From positions 1 to 64,000 of the forward strand of contig NZ_JAGGKD010000001.1 in NCBI RefSeq assembly GCF_017873415.1: DNA of 64,000 bases. Reading direction: 5' to 3'. How positions within the stretch are numbered: position 1 is the stretch's first letter; every line of letters begins with the position of its first letter. Origin of the DNA: Methanolobus bombayensis. Lineage in GTDB: Archaea > Halobacteriota > Methanosarcinia > Methanosarcinales > Methanosarcinaceae. The translations under genes and the position numbers were made by a program. The notes beneath the pieces are model-generated. The model worked only from the letters and a program-made list of their open reading frames with translations, did no database searches and was not told where the DNA came from. Shown piece after piece: positions 33,855 through 43,299 of the stretch.

Positions 33855-36800
33855 TTGATAAAGGAAGAAACGAAAAGAAAAAAGCGAATACTGCAATTAG
33901 GACTTGTTCTAATACTTGTCTTACTTTCAGTTATCTCTGCAAGTGCTGCTATAACACCTGCTGGAAATGGTGTTGTAACGGTTTATGGAGACAATAAGAC
34001 CGAATATATGGTCCCTACTTATTTGAATTTCACAGCAACGGAAAATGCAGGGGATATAACAGAGTTGAACATAGTATGCTCACAAGAAATCGGTCTTGAT
34101 GTTTTAGAGACTGGTCATTATAGTTTAAGTAGTTTTGAGAATGTTTCCTTAGATAATATCACATTCAATGAAACCAATAATGTACTGACCATTTCTAACG
34201 GTACAAATATTATTGTTCATAATAACACACAATTTTCCATTAACATATCAGATACTGCAGTAGTGTTTGAAGATAGTATTCTAGAAAACACCACCTATAC
34301 ATTCACACTCAACACTAGTGTAACAACTACAGGTGTCCCAATCTATTTAACAATAGATGGTGAACCTTCTGTAGTTCCTGTAAATTATACTCAATCATCT
34401 ACTACCTGGGTAAAGAATGGAACAACTTTGACGTTCAATACAAGTATTACTGACGCTGCATCGGGAGTGAAGAATGCTACAGTTGATATCACATCCATCA
34501 ATGCAAGTGCTGGCATAATTGATCTTTACAACACTTTCTCTGATTACTGGACAAACAGTTCATTTATTGTAAGTGCCACAGATGGTGAATACAATCTTCC
34601 AATCACATCTTACGATAATGTATCTTATGTAAACAATAGTGAGAATTTCACTGTGTGGGTGGATAATACAAAACCAACTGTCACTCCAAATACCTACGGC
34701 GAAACAATAACCTGGGCAAGTAACGGAACTCTACTAAATCTTAATGTAACTGTAGATGACGGAACAGGTTCCGGTGTGTACAATGTATCTGTAGGAGGAG
34801 GCTCTGTTAATAATTCTTATATGCAGGTACCTCTGTCATACGTTGATGGATACTGGATAAACGATACTATTATTGTGGGCACAAGCACCCAGGGTCAAAT
34901 TAACATGCCGATATTTGCAAGGGATAATCTTAGCAATGTCAATAGTACAACAAACTTTAGAATATGGATTGACAACGTTGAACCTGAAGTTACTCCAATA
35001 TCCCCAATCCCTGCAGATGCATGGGTGAACAATGGTTCCACACTTAACCTCAACTTAAGTGCTGTAGACATCGGAGGGGCCAATGCAAGTAACATCAGTA
35101 CTGTAACTGTTAATGTTTCATTAGTTAATTCGACAACAACAGCAATTCTTAGTAATATTGGGGGAACAGATTACTGGTATAATAACTCACTTCTGGTTTC
35201 CTCTTCTGAAGGAAGCATAGACTTACAGATAGAAGCATCTGACAATGCAGGTAATGTCAACAACAGCGTCAATCTTACACTAAAAGTGGACAATACAAAT
35301 CCTGTTGTAAGCAATGAATCTGTTGTATATACTTCAGGATTTAATGCTGTAAACAGAAATGAGACAGTATTATTGAATTTCACTGCAATCGATGTAACTT
35401 CAGATCTGAACCTTTCCGCTGTGAATATCAACGTTTCCAATCTTAATAGTTCACTCAATTGGGAAACAATGACACCTGCAGTTGGTAACAACTTTACATT
35501 ATCTGTAATAATCGACAATTCCAGTACAGGTACTGCAGTTGTTCCAATCAGTGTTGCTGACAATGCAACAAACACAAACACCAGTCAGTCCATCTCAGTT
35601 GTCCTGGATAATTCAGGTCCACTTGTAACAGGTGTAACACCTGATGGTTCCCAGTGGTTAACAAACGGTTCAACCATTGATATCAATGTCTCAAGTACAG
35701 ATATCGGTGATGCAGGAGTGCAGAATCTGATGGTCGATATCTCATCTGTAAATGCAACTGGAACTGCCAATCTGGCAAATTTAGCAGGTGATTACTGGAC
35801 CAATTCTTCACTTACTGTTTTGACAGCAAATGAAGGTACTATTGATCTTCCGGTAAGTGCATATGACAATCTGAGTAACCTGAATAATAGTGTCAATCTG
35901 ACGATCAAGGTAGATAATTCCGCACCTGTCTTTACAACCAATGAATCTGTTTATCCGGGAGGAATGAATGCTATCAACAATGGCGGAACTGTAACTTTGA
36001 ATGTCACAGTATCAGATGCTTATTCTGGAGTGAATGTGTCTACAGTACAGGTTAATGCAACTGGTATTAACAGTTCACTTGGATGGGAGACACTAGCATT
36101 AGCAAGTGGTGATGACTTTACACTGGATGTTATTGTCAATACATCATCATCCGGAACAGTGATCCTTCCGGTAAGAGCAGCCGATAATCTAAGCATGTGG
36201 AACACTTCAGCTTCCATATCTGTTGAAATCGATGTTGCAGAACCAACCGTCACTCCGGTTTCACCAATTAGTTCCATGTGGTTTAAGGATGGAGATGTTC
36301 TTGACCTGAATGCCAGCATCGTTGATGCAGGTACAGGAGTTAAGAATGCAACTGTCACTTTGAATAATGTTAATGCTTCAACATTAGCAATTCTGGAGCA
36401 TGGAGGTAGTAACTACTGGATCAATAATTCACTGATAGTTGATTCATCCTCAGAGGGAACCATAAATCTTACAGTGGTAACCTATGATAATGCAACCAAT
36501 TTCAACAATTCTGTGAATCTGACAATCAATGTGGATAACACTATTCCAGCAGTGAGCAGTGAATTAGCTGCATATCCATCTGGATTTAATGTTGTAAAAA
36601 GTGGTGGAACAGTACTATTGAACTTCACTGCAACCGATGCAACTTCAGGCTTGAACACTTCTGCTGTAATGATCAATGTTTCTAACCTTAACAGTTCACT
36701 TAACTGGGAAACAATGAGCTCTGCAGGCGGCGATGACTTTACCTTATCTGTGATTGTTGACAACTCAAGCACCGGTAATGCAGTTGTTCCAATTAGTGTT

Positions 36801-39113
36801 GCTGACAACGCATCAAATATGAACACCAGTCAGTCGATCTCTGTAGTTCTTGATAATTCCGCACCTCTTGTAACAGGCATTACACCAGATGGTTCAGAAT
36901 GGGTCACAAACAGCTCAACCATTGATCTCAATGTATCGAGCATAGACGCTGATTCAGGAATGAACAGTGTGATAGTAGATACTTCAGATGTATCAGCTGC
37001 AAGTACTGCAGTTCTTGCAAACTCTGCAGGAGATTACTGGACTAATTCCACACTTACGGTTTTGACATCAAATGAAGGTACTATCAATCTTACTGTCAGT
37101 TCTTACGACAACCTTAGCAATGTTAATAGCAGTGTCAACCTTACATTGAAAGTTGATAATTCAGCTCCTGTATTTACCAACACTGAAGCTGTTTATCCAG
37201 ATGGCTTGAGTGGGGTAAGAAATGGAGGACTTGTAACTCTCAATGTCACTGTAACAGATGCTTATTCCGGATTGAATGCATCTTCTGTGATGGTTGATGC
37301 TTCCAATGTAAACAGTTCACTTGGATGGGAAACAATGACTTCTGCAGGTGGTGATGACTTTACACTGACAGTGTTAGTCAACGCTTCTTCTGGAACACTA
37401 ACCCTGCCTTTGAAAGCAGCTGATAATGTGAGTCTGTGGAATACTTCAGGTTCTATTTCCGTAGAAGTGGACAGTACAGATCCTACAGTTACAGCAGTTT
37501 CACCAACAGGTTCCCAGTGGTTCAAGGATGGTGATACCCTTGATCTGAATACTACAATTGTTGATTCAGGAACCGGAGTTAAGAATGCTACAGTTACTTT
37601 GAACGGTGTCAATGCTTCCACCTTCGCAATTCTGGAATATGCAGGAAACGACTACTGGATGAATGATTCACTGATTGTTGATCTAACCGGTTCAGAAGGA
37701 ATAATTAATCTTACAGTTGTAGCTTATGACAACGTAAGTAACTTTGATTCTTCAGTGAACCTCAGTATCAAGGTAGACAATACTGAACCTCTTGTGATTG
37801 ATGCTCAGATTGAATATGCAACCGGTTACACAGCAGTAAACAATGGGTCTACTATTACACTCAATGCAACAGTCTCTGATGGCAGCCTTTCAGGTGTTTC
37901 AAGTGTAATGTCCATCGATAATATCAGCAGTGTAAGTGCAAGCGAGAATGTGACACTGACTCAGGTTTCTTCAACTGATTACTGGAAGTACAGCAATCTT
38001 GAGATTTCCGGAGCTGAAGGAACATACCTGCTTAATGTCACAGCAACCGATGAAGCAGGAAATGTCAATGGCAGTTCATCAGCAACCTTTGAGGTTATCA
38101 TTGACAACACAGATCCTGTCTTACACAACCTGACACTGAGCACAGAGGACCCAGGTTCTTATGGTGAGAGCATTGAGGTCACTGTGAATGTATCTGATGC
38201 TGGAAGCGGTATTAAGAGCGTCACAGCAGCAGGAACTGCACTTACAGATCAGGGTAGCAACATATGGAATGGAACAATATCTGCAGGATATGGTGCAAAT
38301 ACTGTAACAGTGATTGCAACAGATAATGCAAGCAATGCAGTAACTAATACCAGTTTGTCGTACACAGGTCCTGATGCTCCAAGCTCAGATTCCAGTTCAA
38401 GCAGCAGCTCAGGTGGTCTTTCATCAACAACACGTGAAGCTTTCCTTGAATCAAAGAGCACTTACGAAGGAGCAAAGATCGTAACTCAGGAATCTTCCGG
38501 AAAGGTTCTTTCTGATCCGGTAAAGGTTGTTTCTGTGAAACTGACCAGGACTGAAGTTACAGGTGTTGAAGTTGAATCTGAAGTCGATATTGAAAAGATA
38601 TCAGTTTCAGTCCAGAAACTTGATTCCAAGCCGGATAACATCCCTGGTTCTGCACCGGGCAATGTACACAGCTACCTTAACATCGAAGTAAGTGAACTTG
38701 ATGCCGGAAAGATCGCTGGAGCAAGCATTACCTTCAAGGTAGAGAAATCATGGCTTGAGGAGAATGGAATCTCAACCGACGACGTTGTACTTTCACATTA
38801 TACAGGAAGTAAATGGGATCAGCTTGAGACCTCTGTTTCAAGTGATGACGGAGAGTACGTGTATTATGTTGCTAAGACTCCAGGCTTCTCAACATTTGCA
38901 ATAAGCACCCGTTCAGATTCTGAAGAGGACTATGTAGCTTCAGATGACACAATTGGGTCTGACGCAGATTCCGGAGAAACTGAAAGTGAAGCTACAGATG
39001 AAATGCCTGATGCAGAAGAGGATAAAGGAACTCCAGGATTTGGAATTCTCCTTGGAATAATGGGTGTTTCAATGGTAGCTGCATTAATGCGCCAAAAGAA
39101 CAGGAATGAATGA
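33855..39113 (+). CDS. giant Ig-repeat surface protein with PGF-pre-PGF domain and PGF-CTERM anchor
   Basis: 1752 residues from TTG 33855 behind GGAGAGGAT. A signal peptide (about 11-33) is followed by some twelve beta-sandwich repeats of about 100 residues with the pattern W-x-x-(N/D)-G-x-x-x-x-(L/I)-x-(L/V)-(N) ... Y-W-x-N-(S/D) ... VDNT-x-P. Four of these form a 415-residue block that is duplicated (35.3-36.5 kb and 36.6-37.8 kb; period 1245 bp). A Ser-rich linker lies near 1510. The PGF-pre-PGF domain (about 1530-1690) and a C-terminal PGFGILLGIMG helix with a basic tail show attachment by archaeosortase A. Rich in NxS/T sites, so heavily N-glycosylated. Probably adhesin or cell-surface matrix. 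Confidence 0.85.
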   Translation: MIKEETKRKKRILQLGLVLILVLLSVISASAAITPAGNGVVTVYGDNKTEYMVPTYLNFTATENAGDITELNIVCSQEIGLDVLETGHYSLSSFENVSLDNITFNETNNVLTISNGTNIIVHNNTQFSINISDTAVVFEDSILENTTYTFTLNTSVTTTGVPIYLTIDGEPSVVPVNYTQSSTTWVKNGTTLTFNTSITDAASGVKNATVDITSINASAGIIDLYNTFSDYWTNSSFIVSATDGEYNLPITSYDNVSYVNNSENFTVWVDNTKPTVTPNTYGETITWASNGTLLNLNVTVDDGTGSGVYNVSVGGGSVNNSYMQVPLSYVDGYWINDTIIVGTSTQGQINMPIFARDNLSNVNSTTNFRIWIDNVEPEVTPISPIPADAWVNNGSTLNLNLSAVDIGGANASNISTVTVNVSLVNSTTTAILSNIGGTDYWYNNSLLVSSSEGSIDLQIEASDNAGNVNNSVNLTLKVDNTNPVVSNESVVYTSGFNAVNRNETVLLNFTAIDVTSDLNLSAVNINVSNLNSSLNWETMTPAVGNNFTLSVIIDNSSTGTAVVPISVADNATNTNTSQSISVVLDNSGPLVTGVTPDGSQWLTNGSTIDINVSSTDIGDAGVQNLMVDISSVNATGTANLANLAGDYWTNSSLTVLTANEGTIDLPVSAYDNLSNLNNSVNLTIKVDNSAPVFTTNESVYPGGMNAINNGGTVTLNVTVSDAYSGVNVSTVQVNATGINSSLGWETLALASGDDFTLDVIVNTSSSGTVILPVRAADNLSMWNTSASISVEIDVAEPTVTPVSPISSMWFKDGDVLDLNASIVDAGTGVKNATVTLNNVNASTLAILEHGGSNYWINNSLIVDSSSEGTINLTVVTYDNATNFNNSVNLTINVDNTIPAVSSELAAYPSGFNVVKSGGTVLLNFTATDATSGLNTSAVMINVSNLNSSLNWETMSSAGGDDFTLSVIVDNSSTGNAVVPISVADNASNMNTSQSISVVLDNSAPLVTGITPDGSEWVTNSSTIDLNVSSIDADSGMNSVIVDTSDVSAASTAVLANSAGDYWTNSTLTVLTSNEGTINLTVSSYDNLSNVNSSVNLTLKVDNSAPVFTNTEAVYPDGLSGVRNGGLVTLNVTVTDAYSGLNASSVMVDASNVNSSLGWETMTSAGGDDFTLTVLVNASSGTLTLPLKAADNVSLWNTSGSISVEVDSTDPTVTAVSPTGSQWFKDGDTLDLNTTIVDSGTGVKNATVTLNGVNASTFAILEYAGNDYWMNDSLIVDLTGSEGIINLTVVAYDNVSNFDSSVNLSIKVDNTEPLVIDAQIEYATGYTAVNNGSTITLNATVSDGSLSGVSSVMSIDNISSVSASENVTLTQVSSTDYWKYSNLEISGAEGTYLLNVTATDEAGNVNGSSSATFEVIIDNTDPVLHNLTLSTEDPGSYGESIEVTVNVSDAGSGIKSVTAAGTALTDQGSNIWNGTISAGYGANTVTVIATDNASNAVTNTSLSYTGPDAPSSDSSSSSSSGGLSSTTREAFLESKSTYEGAKIVTQESSGKVLSDPVKVVSVKLTRTEVTGVEVESEVDIEKISVSVQKLDSKPDNIPGSAPGNVHSYLNIEVSELDAGKIAGASITFKVEKSWLEENGISTDDVVLSHYTGSKWDQLETSVSSDDGEYVYYVAKTPGFSTFAISTRSDSEEDYVASDDTIGSDADSGETESEATDEMPDAEEDKGTPGFGILLGIMGVSMVAALMRQKNRNE

Positions 39114-39135
39114 AGGTTTTAAACCTTCATTTTCT
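39111..39135 (+). terminator. terminator of the giant surface protein gene
   Basis: TGAAGGTTT/AAACCTTCA hairpin that includes the stop codon, followed by TTTTCTATTTTTT. Confidence 0.7.
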
Positions 39136-39204
39136 ATTTTTTAATTATTAATTTACAACTACAATTTACAACAATAACTATTTTTGAATTATTGATCTCT
39201 GGAA

Positions 39205-39612
39205 TTATGGAACCAGAATCTCGTCAATTGCATGGATAATCCCGTTGCTACATTCAATATCGTTTTCTATGATATTTGCAGTTTCGACTTTGATTCCGCT
39301 GTTGTTTGTTATCCTTAGTTTTTTTCCACTAATGGTTTCCAGTTCACTGAGCCCTTCAAGGTCTTTTGTGGCATATCTACCTTCAACTATGTGGTAGTTG
39401 ATAATCCCCAGAAGATAACCGTGGTCATCAAAGGATTCATCAATTACATCATCAGGGATTGATTCAAAAGCTGATTCTACCGGTGCAAAGATAGTGAAAG
39501 GACCTTCATTGCTGTATTTGCTGACGAGCTTGAGTTTCTCTGCTGCCTTCATCAGGGTTGGAAAAGAACCCTTTTCTTTTGCTGTTGCTATCAGATTTTT
39601 CAATTCGGTCAT
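39205..39612 (-). CDS. fasciclin-domain protein
   Basis: 135 residues, a single FAS1 domain: ALKNLIATAKEKGSF-type start, GPFTIFAPVESAFESIP (about 36-52), YHIVEGRYATKDL and a final NGIIHAIDEILVP. No signal peptide or anchor is visible, so the protein would be cytosolic, unlike most fasciclins. Function in archaea is unclear; FAS1 domains mediate adhesion in other systems. GGAGGATTTAC precedes ATG. Confidence 0.85.
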   Translation of the reverse strand: MTELKNLIATAKEKGSFPTLMKAAEKLKLVSKYSNEGPFTIFAPVESAFESIPDDVIDESFDDHGYLLGIINYHIVEGRYATKDLEGLSELETISGKKLRITNNSGIKVETANIIENDIECSNGIIHAIDEILVP

Positions 39613-39768
39613 TGTAAATCCTCCGATTTTTCTTACCTATTCTGTATCATTATGTCCTTTATCATTAAATACTGATTGCACACAACCTGCAAAACCCCTG
39701 CAATCCTTAATTTCTCCAGTCGAAATCATTAATACTAACCCTTTCCAACTTCCTTAAAGGTGGTGTAG

Positions 39769-40677
39769 ATAGCTCCGATAATTGTAGCCAGGAATCTTAA
39801 AAAATCTTTCAGGGATTTTGTAGCTGTAGATGGGATTAACTTTAGTATTGAAGAAGGTGAGATGTTCGGATTTCTCGGACCTAACGGAGCAGGCAAAACA
39901 ACCACAATGCGAATGATACAGTGTATTTCTCCTGTAACAGGAGGCTCGCTTGAAGTTCTGGATATGGATGTTTCTACCTGTCAGCGAGAGATAAAATCAC
40001 ACATGGGAGTCGTTCCTCAGGAAAATAATCTTGATGAGGATTTCACGGTTTATGAGAATCTTCTGGTTTATTCAAGGTATTTTGATATCCCAAAGGATGA
40101 AGCAGAAAAGCGAGTTGAAGAGTTGCTGGATTTTGTGCAGCTTCTGGAAAAAAAGGATGTAATGACAGAAAGCCTTTCAGGCGGAATGAAACGCAGACTT
40201 GTACTGGCAAGAGCACTGATAAACCGTCCGGATGTTCTTATCCTTGACGAGCCAACTGTCGGACTTGATCCGCAGGCAAGGCATTTGATATGGGAAAAGC
40301 TCAGGAATCTGAAAAAGCAGGGAGTTACTATCGTACTCACCTCTCATTATCTTGACGAGGTTGAAAAGCTCTGTGACAGACTTGTTGTAATGGATAATGG
40401 TAAAATTCTGGTTGAAGGCAGCCCTATGGGAGTAATAGAAGAGTTCATAGGTTCAGATATCATAGAAGCTGAGAACAACCCTGAACTACTGGAATGCCTG
40501 CAACAAAAAGAAGCGAAATATGAAATAATTGGCGATACTGTTCACATCTATGCGGATAATGCCAGAGAGATCTCGGAATTCCTTCTCATGGAATGTTCAC
40601 TCTCAAAGATCAGTGCAAGGCCGGCAACACTTGAGGATGTGTTTCTCAAACTCACCGGCAGGAGGTTGAGGGAATGA
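39769..40677 (+). CDS. ABC-2 exporter ATP-binding protein, probable ATA start
   Basis: 302 residues. Walker A is GPNGAGKTT (about 37-45), the signature LSGGMKRRL and Walker B VLILDEPTVGLDP follow, then the His switch TSHYLDE. Resembles DrrA/NodI-type drug or polysaccharide exporters. The first ATG in frame (39862) is inside the domain just before Walker A. Upstream the frame is open to TAG at 39766. ATA 39769, after AGGTGGTG (39758-39765), would give an N-terminus APIIVARNLKKSFRDFVAVD normal for the family. Overlaps the permease gene by 4 bp. Confidence 0.85.
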   Translation: MAPIIVARNLKKSFRDFVAVDGINFSIEEGEMFGFLGPNGAGKTTTMRMIQCISPVTGGSLEVLDMDVSTCQREIKSHMGVVPQENNLDEDFTVYENLLVYSRYFDIPKDEAEKRVEELLDFVQLLEKKDVMTESLSGGMKRRLVLARALINRPDVLILDEPTVGLDPQARHLIWEKLRNLKKQGVTIVLTSHYLDEVEKLCDRLVVMDNGKILVEGSPMGVIEEFIGSDIIEAENNPELLECLQQKEAKYEIIGDTVHIYADNAREISEFLLMECSLSKISARPATLEDVFLKLTGRRLRE

Positions 40678-41465
40678 ACCCGGTGGATTATTTCAGTATT
40701 CCATCTGTAAGTTCAAGGTCATTTAAGGTCTGGCAGAGGAACAAAGATGTTTTCATAAAGAACATCAAACTCAACTTCCTGCCTCCTTTCATTGAACCTA
40801 TTCTTTATCTGTTGGCTCTTGGTTTTGGACTAGGGAAGTTCGTTGAGAGTATTGACGGAGTTCCTTATGCCCGGTTCATAGCTCCTGCATTGATAGCAGT
40901 TTCAGTTATGTATGCATCATTTTTCGAGTGCAGTTACAGTTCTTACGTCAGGATGTACTATCAGAAGACCTTTGATGCCATGATTGCAACCCCGCTCACA
41001 ATAGAGGATGTGATTGCAGGAGAACTTTTGTGGGGAGCCACAAGGAGCATGATAAATGCCACAGTTATGATCCCTGTTATAGCACTTTTTGGTTTGATCG
41101 ACCTGAAATATGCGGTTCTGATAATACCATTTGCTTTCATGGGAGGCTTACTCTTTGCAGCCATAGGTATGTGTTTTACAGCCATAACTCCAAACATTAT
41201 GTCCATCAATTATCCGGTACTGTTGTTTATCACTCCGATGTTCCTTTTTAGTGGAACATTCTTCCCTCTAAGTGCACTCCCTGTTCCAATTCAGTATTTT
41301 GCAACTGCATTCCTTCCGCTGACCCATATTGTGAATGTCATCAGGACTCTTTCCTATGGAATGCTGAGTTCATCTCTGATCTTTGATGTTGCATGGATAT
41401 TGTTTGTTGGTATAGCTCTGCTGGTGCTTTCAATAAATCTCATGAAAAGAAGATTAATTATCTGA
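40674..41465 (+). CDS. ABC-2 type exporter permease
   Basis: 263 residues, six predicted membrane helices. The ABC-2 signature is visible as ATPLTIEDVIAGELLWGATRS and FSGTFFPLSALP-x-P-x-Q, typical of DrrB/NodJ. The ATGA overlap with the ATPase gene indicates a coupled exporter. Substrate not deducible; the neighbours (surface proteins, lipoprotein) would fit export of a lipid- or glycan-linked molecule. Confidence 0.88.
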   Translation: MNPVDYFSIPSVSSRSFKVWQRNKDVFIKNIKLNFLPPFIEPILYLLALGFGLGKFVESIDGVPYARFIAPALIAVSVMYASFFECSYSSYVRMYYQKTFDAMIATPLTIEDVIAGELLWGATRSMINATVMIPVIALFGLIDLKYAVLIIPFAFMGGLLFAAIGMCFTAITPNIMSINYPVLLFITPMFLFSGTFFPLSALPVPIQYFATAFLPLTHIVNVIRTLSYGMLSSSLIFDVAWILFVGIALLVLSINLMKRRLII

Positions 41466-41584
41466 TTGGATGCAAATATTATTGAATTAGCTTTATGCAA
41501 CCTGCTATGCAACAGCATATATGACATAAAGCTTCACTATATGTAGCGATAGTTTCATAAAATAAATCATCAATTGGTGTAGCA

Positions 41585-42499
41585 ATGAAAAAATATTTTT
41601 TCCTGACACTGTTCCTTTTAAGTATCATGCTCTTCGCATCAGGCTGCATAGATGATCTTGTTCCTGTTGATGAGGATACTACTCAGGACATGTCTGCTTA
41701 TGAGTTTGAACTTTTCCTTAACAATAGTTATGACAATGGAACTTTTATTCCAACTCACACTTTTTATCTCTCAAAGAACGATTCTGCTAAGGTTGTTTCT
41801 ATTCTTGAGAATGAATCGTCTATCCAGATAATACCAATGGAGGATCTGGGAAATCAGGGTGAAACTGTAACTAACATTGTGGTACTCGGTGAAATAGCCA
41901 ATAATACCAAAGCCACGCCTGAAAACATTGAGTCTTTCTCTTCAATGAGCTCGGCCCTTGATATCAATTATACAATTTCAGATGATGTGATCCGGGGACA
42001 GAAGTATGTATTCGTTAATTTTGAACAACCGGTTACAGGCTTTGTAGCATACACCATGACTACTGCCATGGGACAGGATTTTATCTATCTCACAACGCCG
42101 CCATCAGTTGTTCGTTATGTTCTTCCTGAAGGCTATACAACAGGGAATTCCCTTATAGGGAAAGTAAAGCCAGACCCGGATCAGGTTTATTATGATTCTG
42201 AAGGAAGAGAGAATCTTGTATGGACAAACGAGGTTGAAACAAGCAGTTTTCTGAGTATTCTTGGGAGTTATTCACCGGAAGATGGGGATTCCATTGAACC
42301 TATGCCAAAGATGATCAGTGTGAAGTATTACACAAAAAATGCTCCAAGGGACCTTACTATAGCTGCTGTGATACTTGGATTGGTTGCCTTTACAATATTT
42401 TTCAGATATAGGAACGAAAGGAAAAAGCTGGAAAAAATTCGAGGAGAATTTGAAAGTCAATTGTCAAATTCCGGTAAGAAAGGTAATGATAAGAATTGA
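41585..42499 (+). CDS. DUF5803-like lipoprotein with C-terminal membrane helix
   Basis: 304 residues. A signal peptide ends in a lipobox (ASGC, Cys about 21), so the protein should be lipid-anchored outside. The central domain (about 35-240) is beta-rich, with TPPSVVRYVLPEGYTTGNSL. A membrane helix (about 256-276) and a charged cytosolic tail follow. This arrangement resembles archaeal DUF5803. It stands 120 bp behind the ABC permease and may be part of the same functional set. Role unknown. Confidence 0.7.
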   Translation: MKKYFFLTLFLLSIMLFASGCIDDLVPVDEDTTQDMSAYEFELFLNNSYDNGTFIPTHTFYLSKNDSAKVVSILENESSIQIIPMEDLGNQGETVTNIVVLGEIANNTKATPENIESFSSMSSALDINYTISDDVIRGQKYVFVNFEQPVTGFVAYTMTTAMGQDFIYLTTPPSVVRYVLPEGYTTGNSLIGKVKPDPDQVYYDSEGRENLVWTNEVETSSFLSILGSYSPEDGDSIEPMPKMISVKYYTKNAPRDLTIAAVILGLVAFTIFFRYRNERKKLEKIRGEFESQLSNSGKKGNDKN

Positions 42500-42540
42500 A
42501 CATGAAGCAATCTTCAGTTCAACTTCTTTTTTCCAAAATA

Positions 42541-43290
42541 TTATTTTTTAGCGAATTCAAAGGTCATACCATCATAACCAAGAGGGTATTCCTTGATGGC
42601 TTCCTCATGTGGAGGGAAAAAGTGGCTCAGATGAGTGAATATAACTTCTTTTGCCTTTATCTCATGTGCAAGGTCCATGGCTTCTTCTGTGTTCATGTGT
42701 TTTTTGACCTCGACTGTGGGAGGCACAATGGCATCTGCGATAAGAAGATCAGGTTCCATAATAAGCTCGATACTTTTTAGAGGAATATCCCTCTGGGTGT
42801 CACCTGTTATAACAACTTTTGTATCTCCTTCCCGGATCATCACTCCGATTGATTTCTTTACCGGAGGATGTATTACTTCAAAAAGGGTGAATTCCAGTCC
42901 AATAAGATTGAAAGGCTCATACATTTCCTTCTCATGCTTTTTAGGATGGAGGAATTGCAGATAATCTAAAATATATTCCAGGGTTTCAGATAGTCCGTAG
43001 ACATCAACATTGTACTGGACTCTGTGGAATTCGGCAAAGCCCGAAAAGTGGTCATAATGTCCGTGTGTCCAGATCACTCCATCTATATGCCTGGTTCCTG
43101 CTTTAAGTAACTGATATCTGAGGTCAGGTCCGCTGTCTATAAGAACAGTTCCTTCAGAAGATTCCACAAGGATTGCGAATCTGGTTCTCTGGCTTTTGCC
43201 ACCATTCATTGCATCCTGGCATGTGGGACAATTGCAGCCTATAACAGGAGTTCCGGTAGCATCACCAGTTCCCAGAAGTGTGATCTTCAT
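42541..43290 (-). CDS. MBL-fold metal-dependent hydrolase (PhnP-like)
   Basis: 249 residues. The signature WTHGHYDHFSG (about 75-85) departs slightly from HxHxDH by having HGHYDH; VLIDSGPDLRYQLL and VITGDTQRDIP supply further ligands, and FTHLSHF the last His. An N-terminal GCNCPTCQ motif suggests a zinc-binding Cys cluster as in PhnP-type phosphodiesterases. Substrate may be a cyclic phosphate. It follows the AAA ATPase by 9 bp in the same operon. Confidence 0.85.
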   Translation of the reverse strand: MKITLLGTGDATGTPVIGCNCPTCQDAMNGGKSQRTRFAILVESSEGTVLIDSGPDLRYQLLKAGTRHIDGVIWTHGHYDHFSGFAEFHRVQYNVDVYGLSETLEYILDYLQFLHPKKHEKEMYEPFNLIGLEFTLFEVIHPPVKKSIGVMIREGDTKVVITGDTQRDIPLKSIELIMEPDLLIADAIVPPTVEVKKHMNTEEAMDLAHEIKAKEVIFTHLSHFFPPHEEAIKEYPLGYDGMTFEFAKK

Positions 43291-43299
43291 AAATTATCC

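Noticed and set aside
34895-38461. Several 60-136-codon frames on the minus strand within the giant surface protein gene
   Set aside because: They repeat with the gene's own internal repeats and are shadows of its codon bias; none has a start context.
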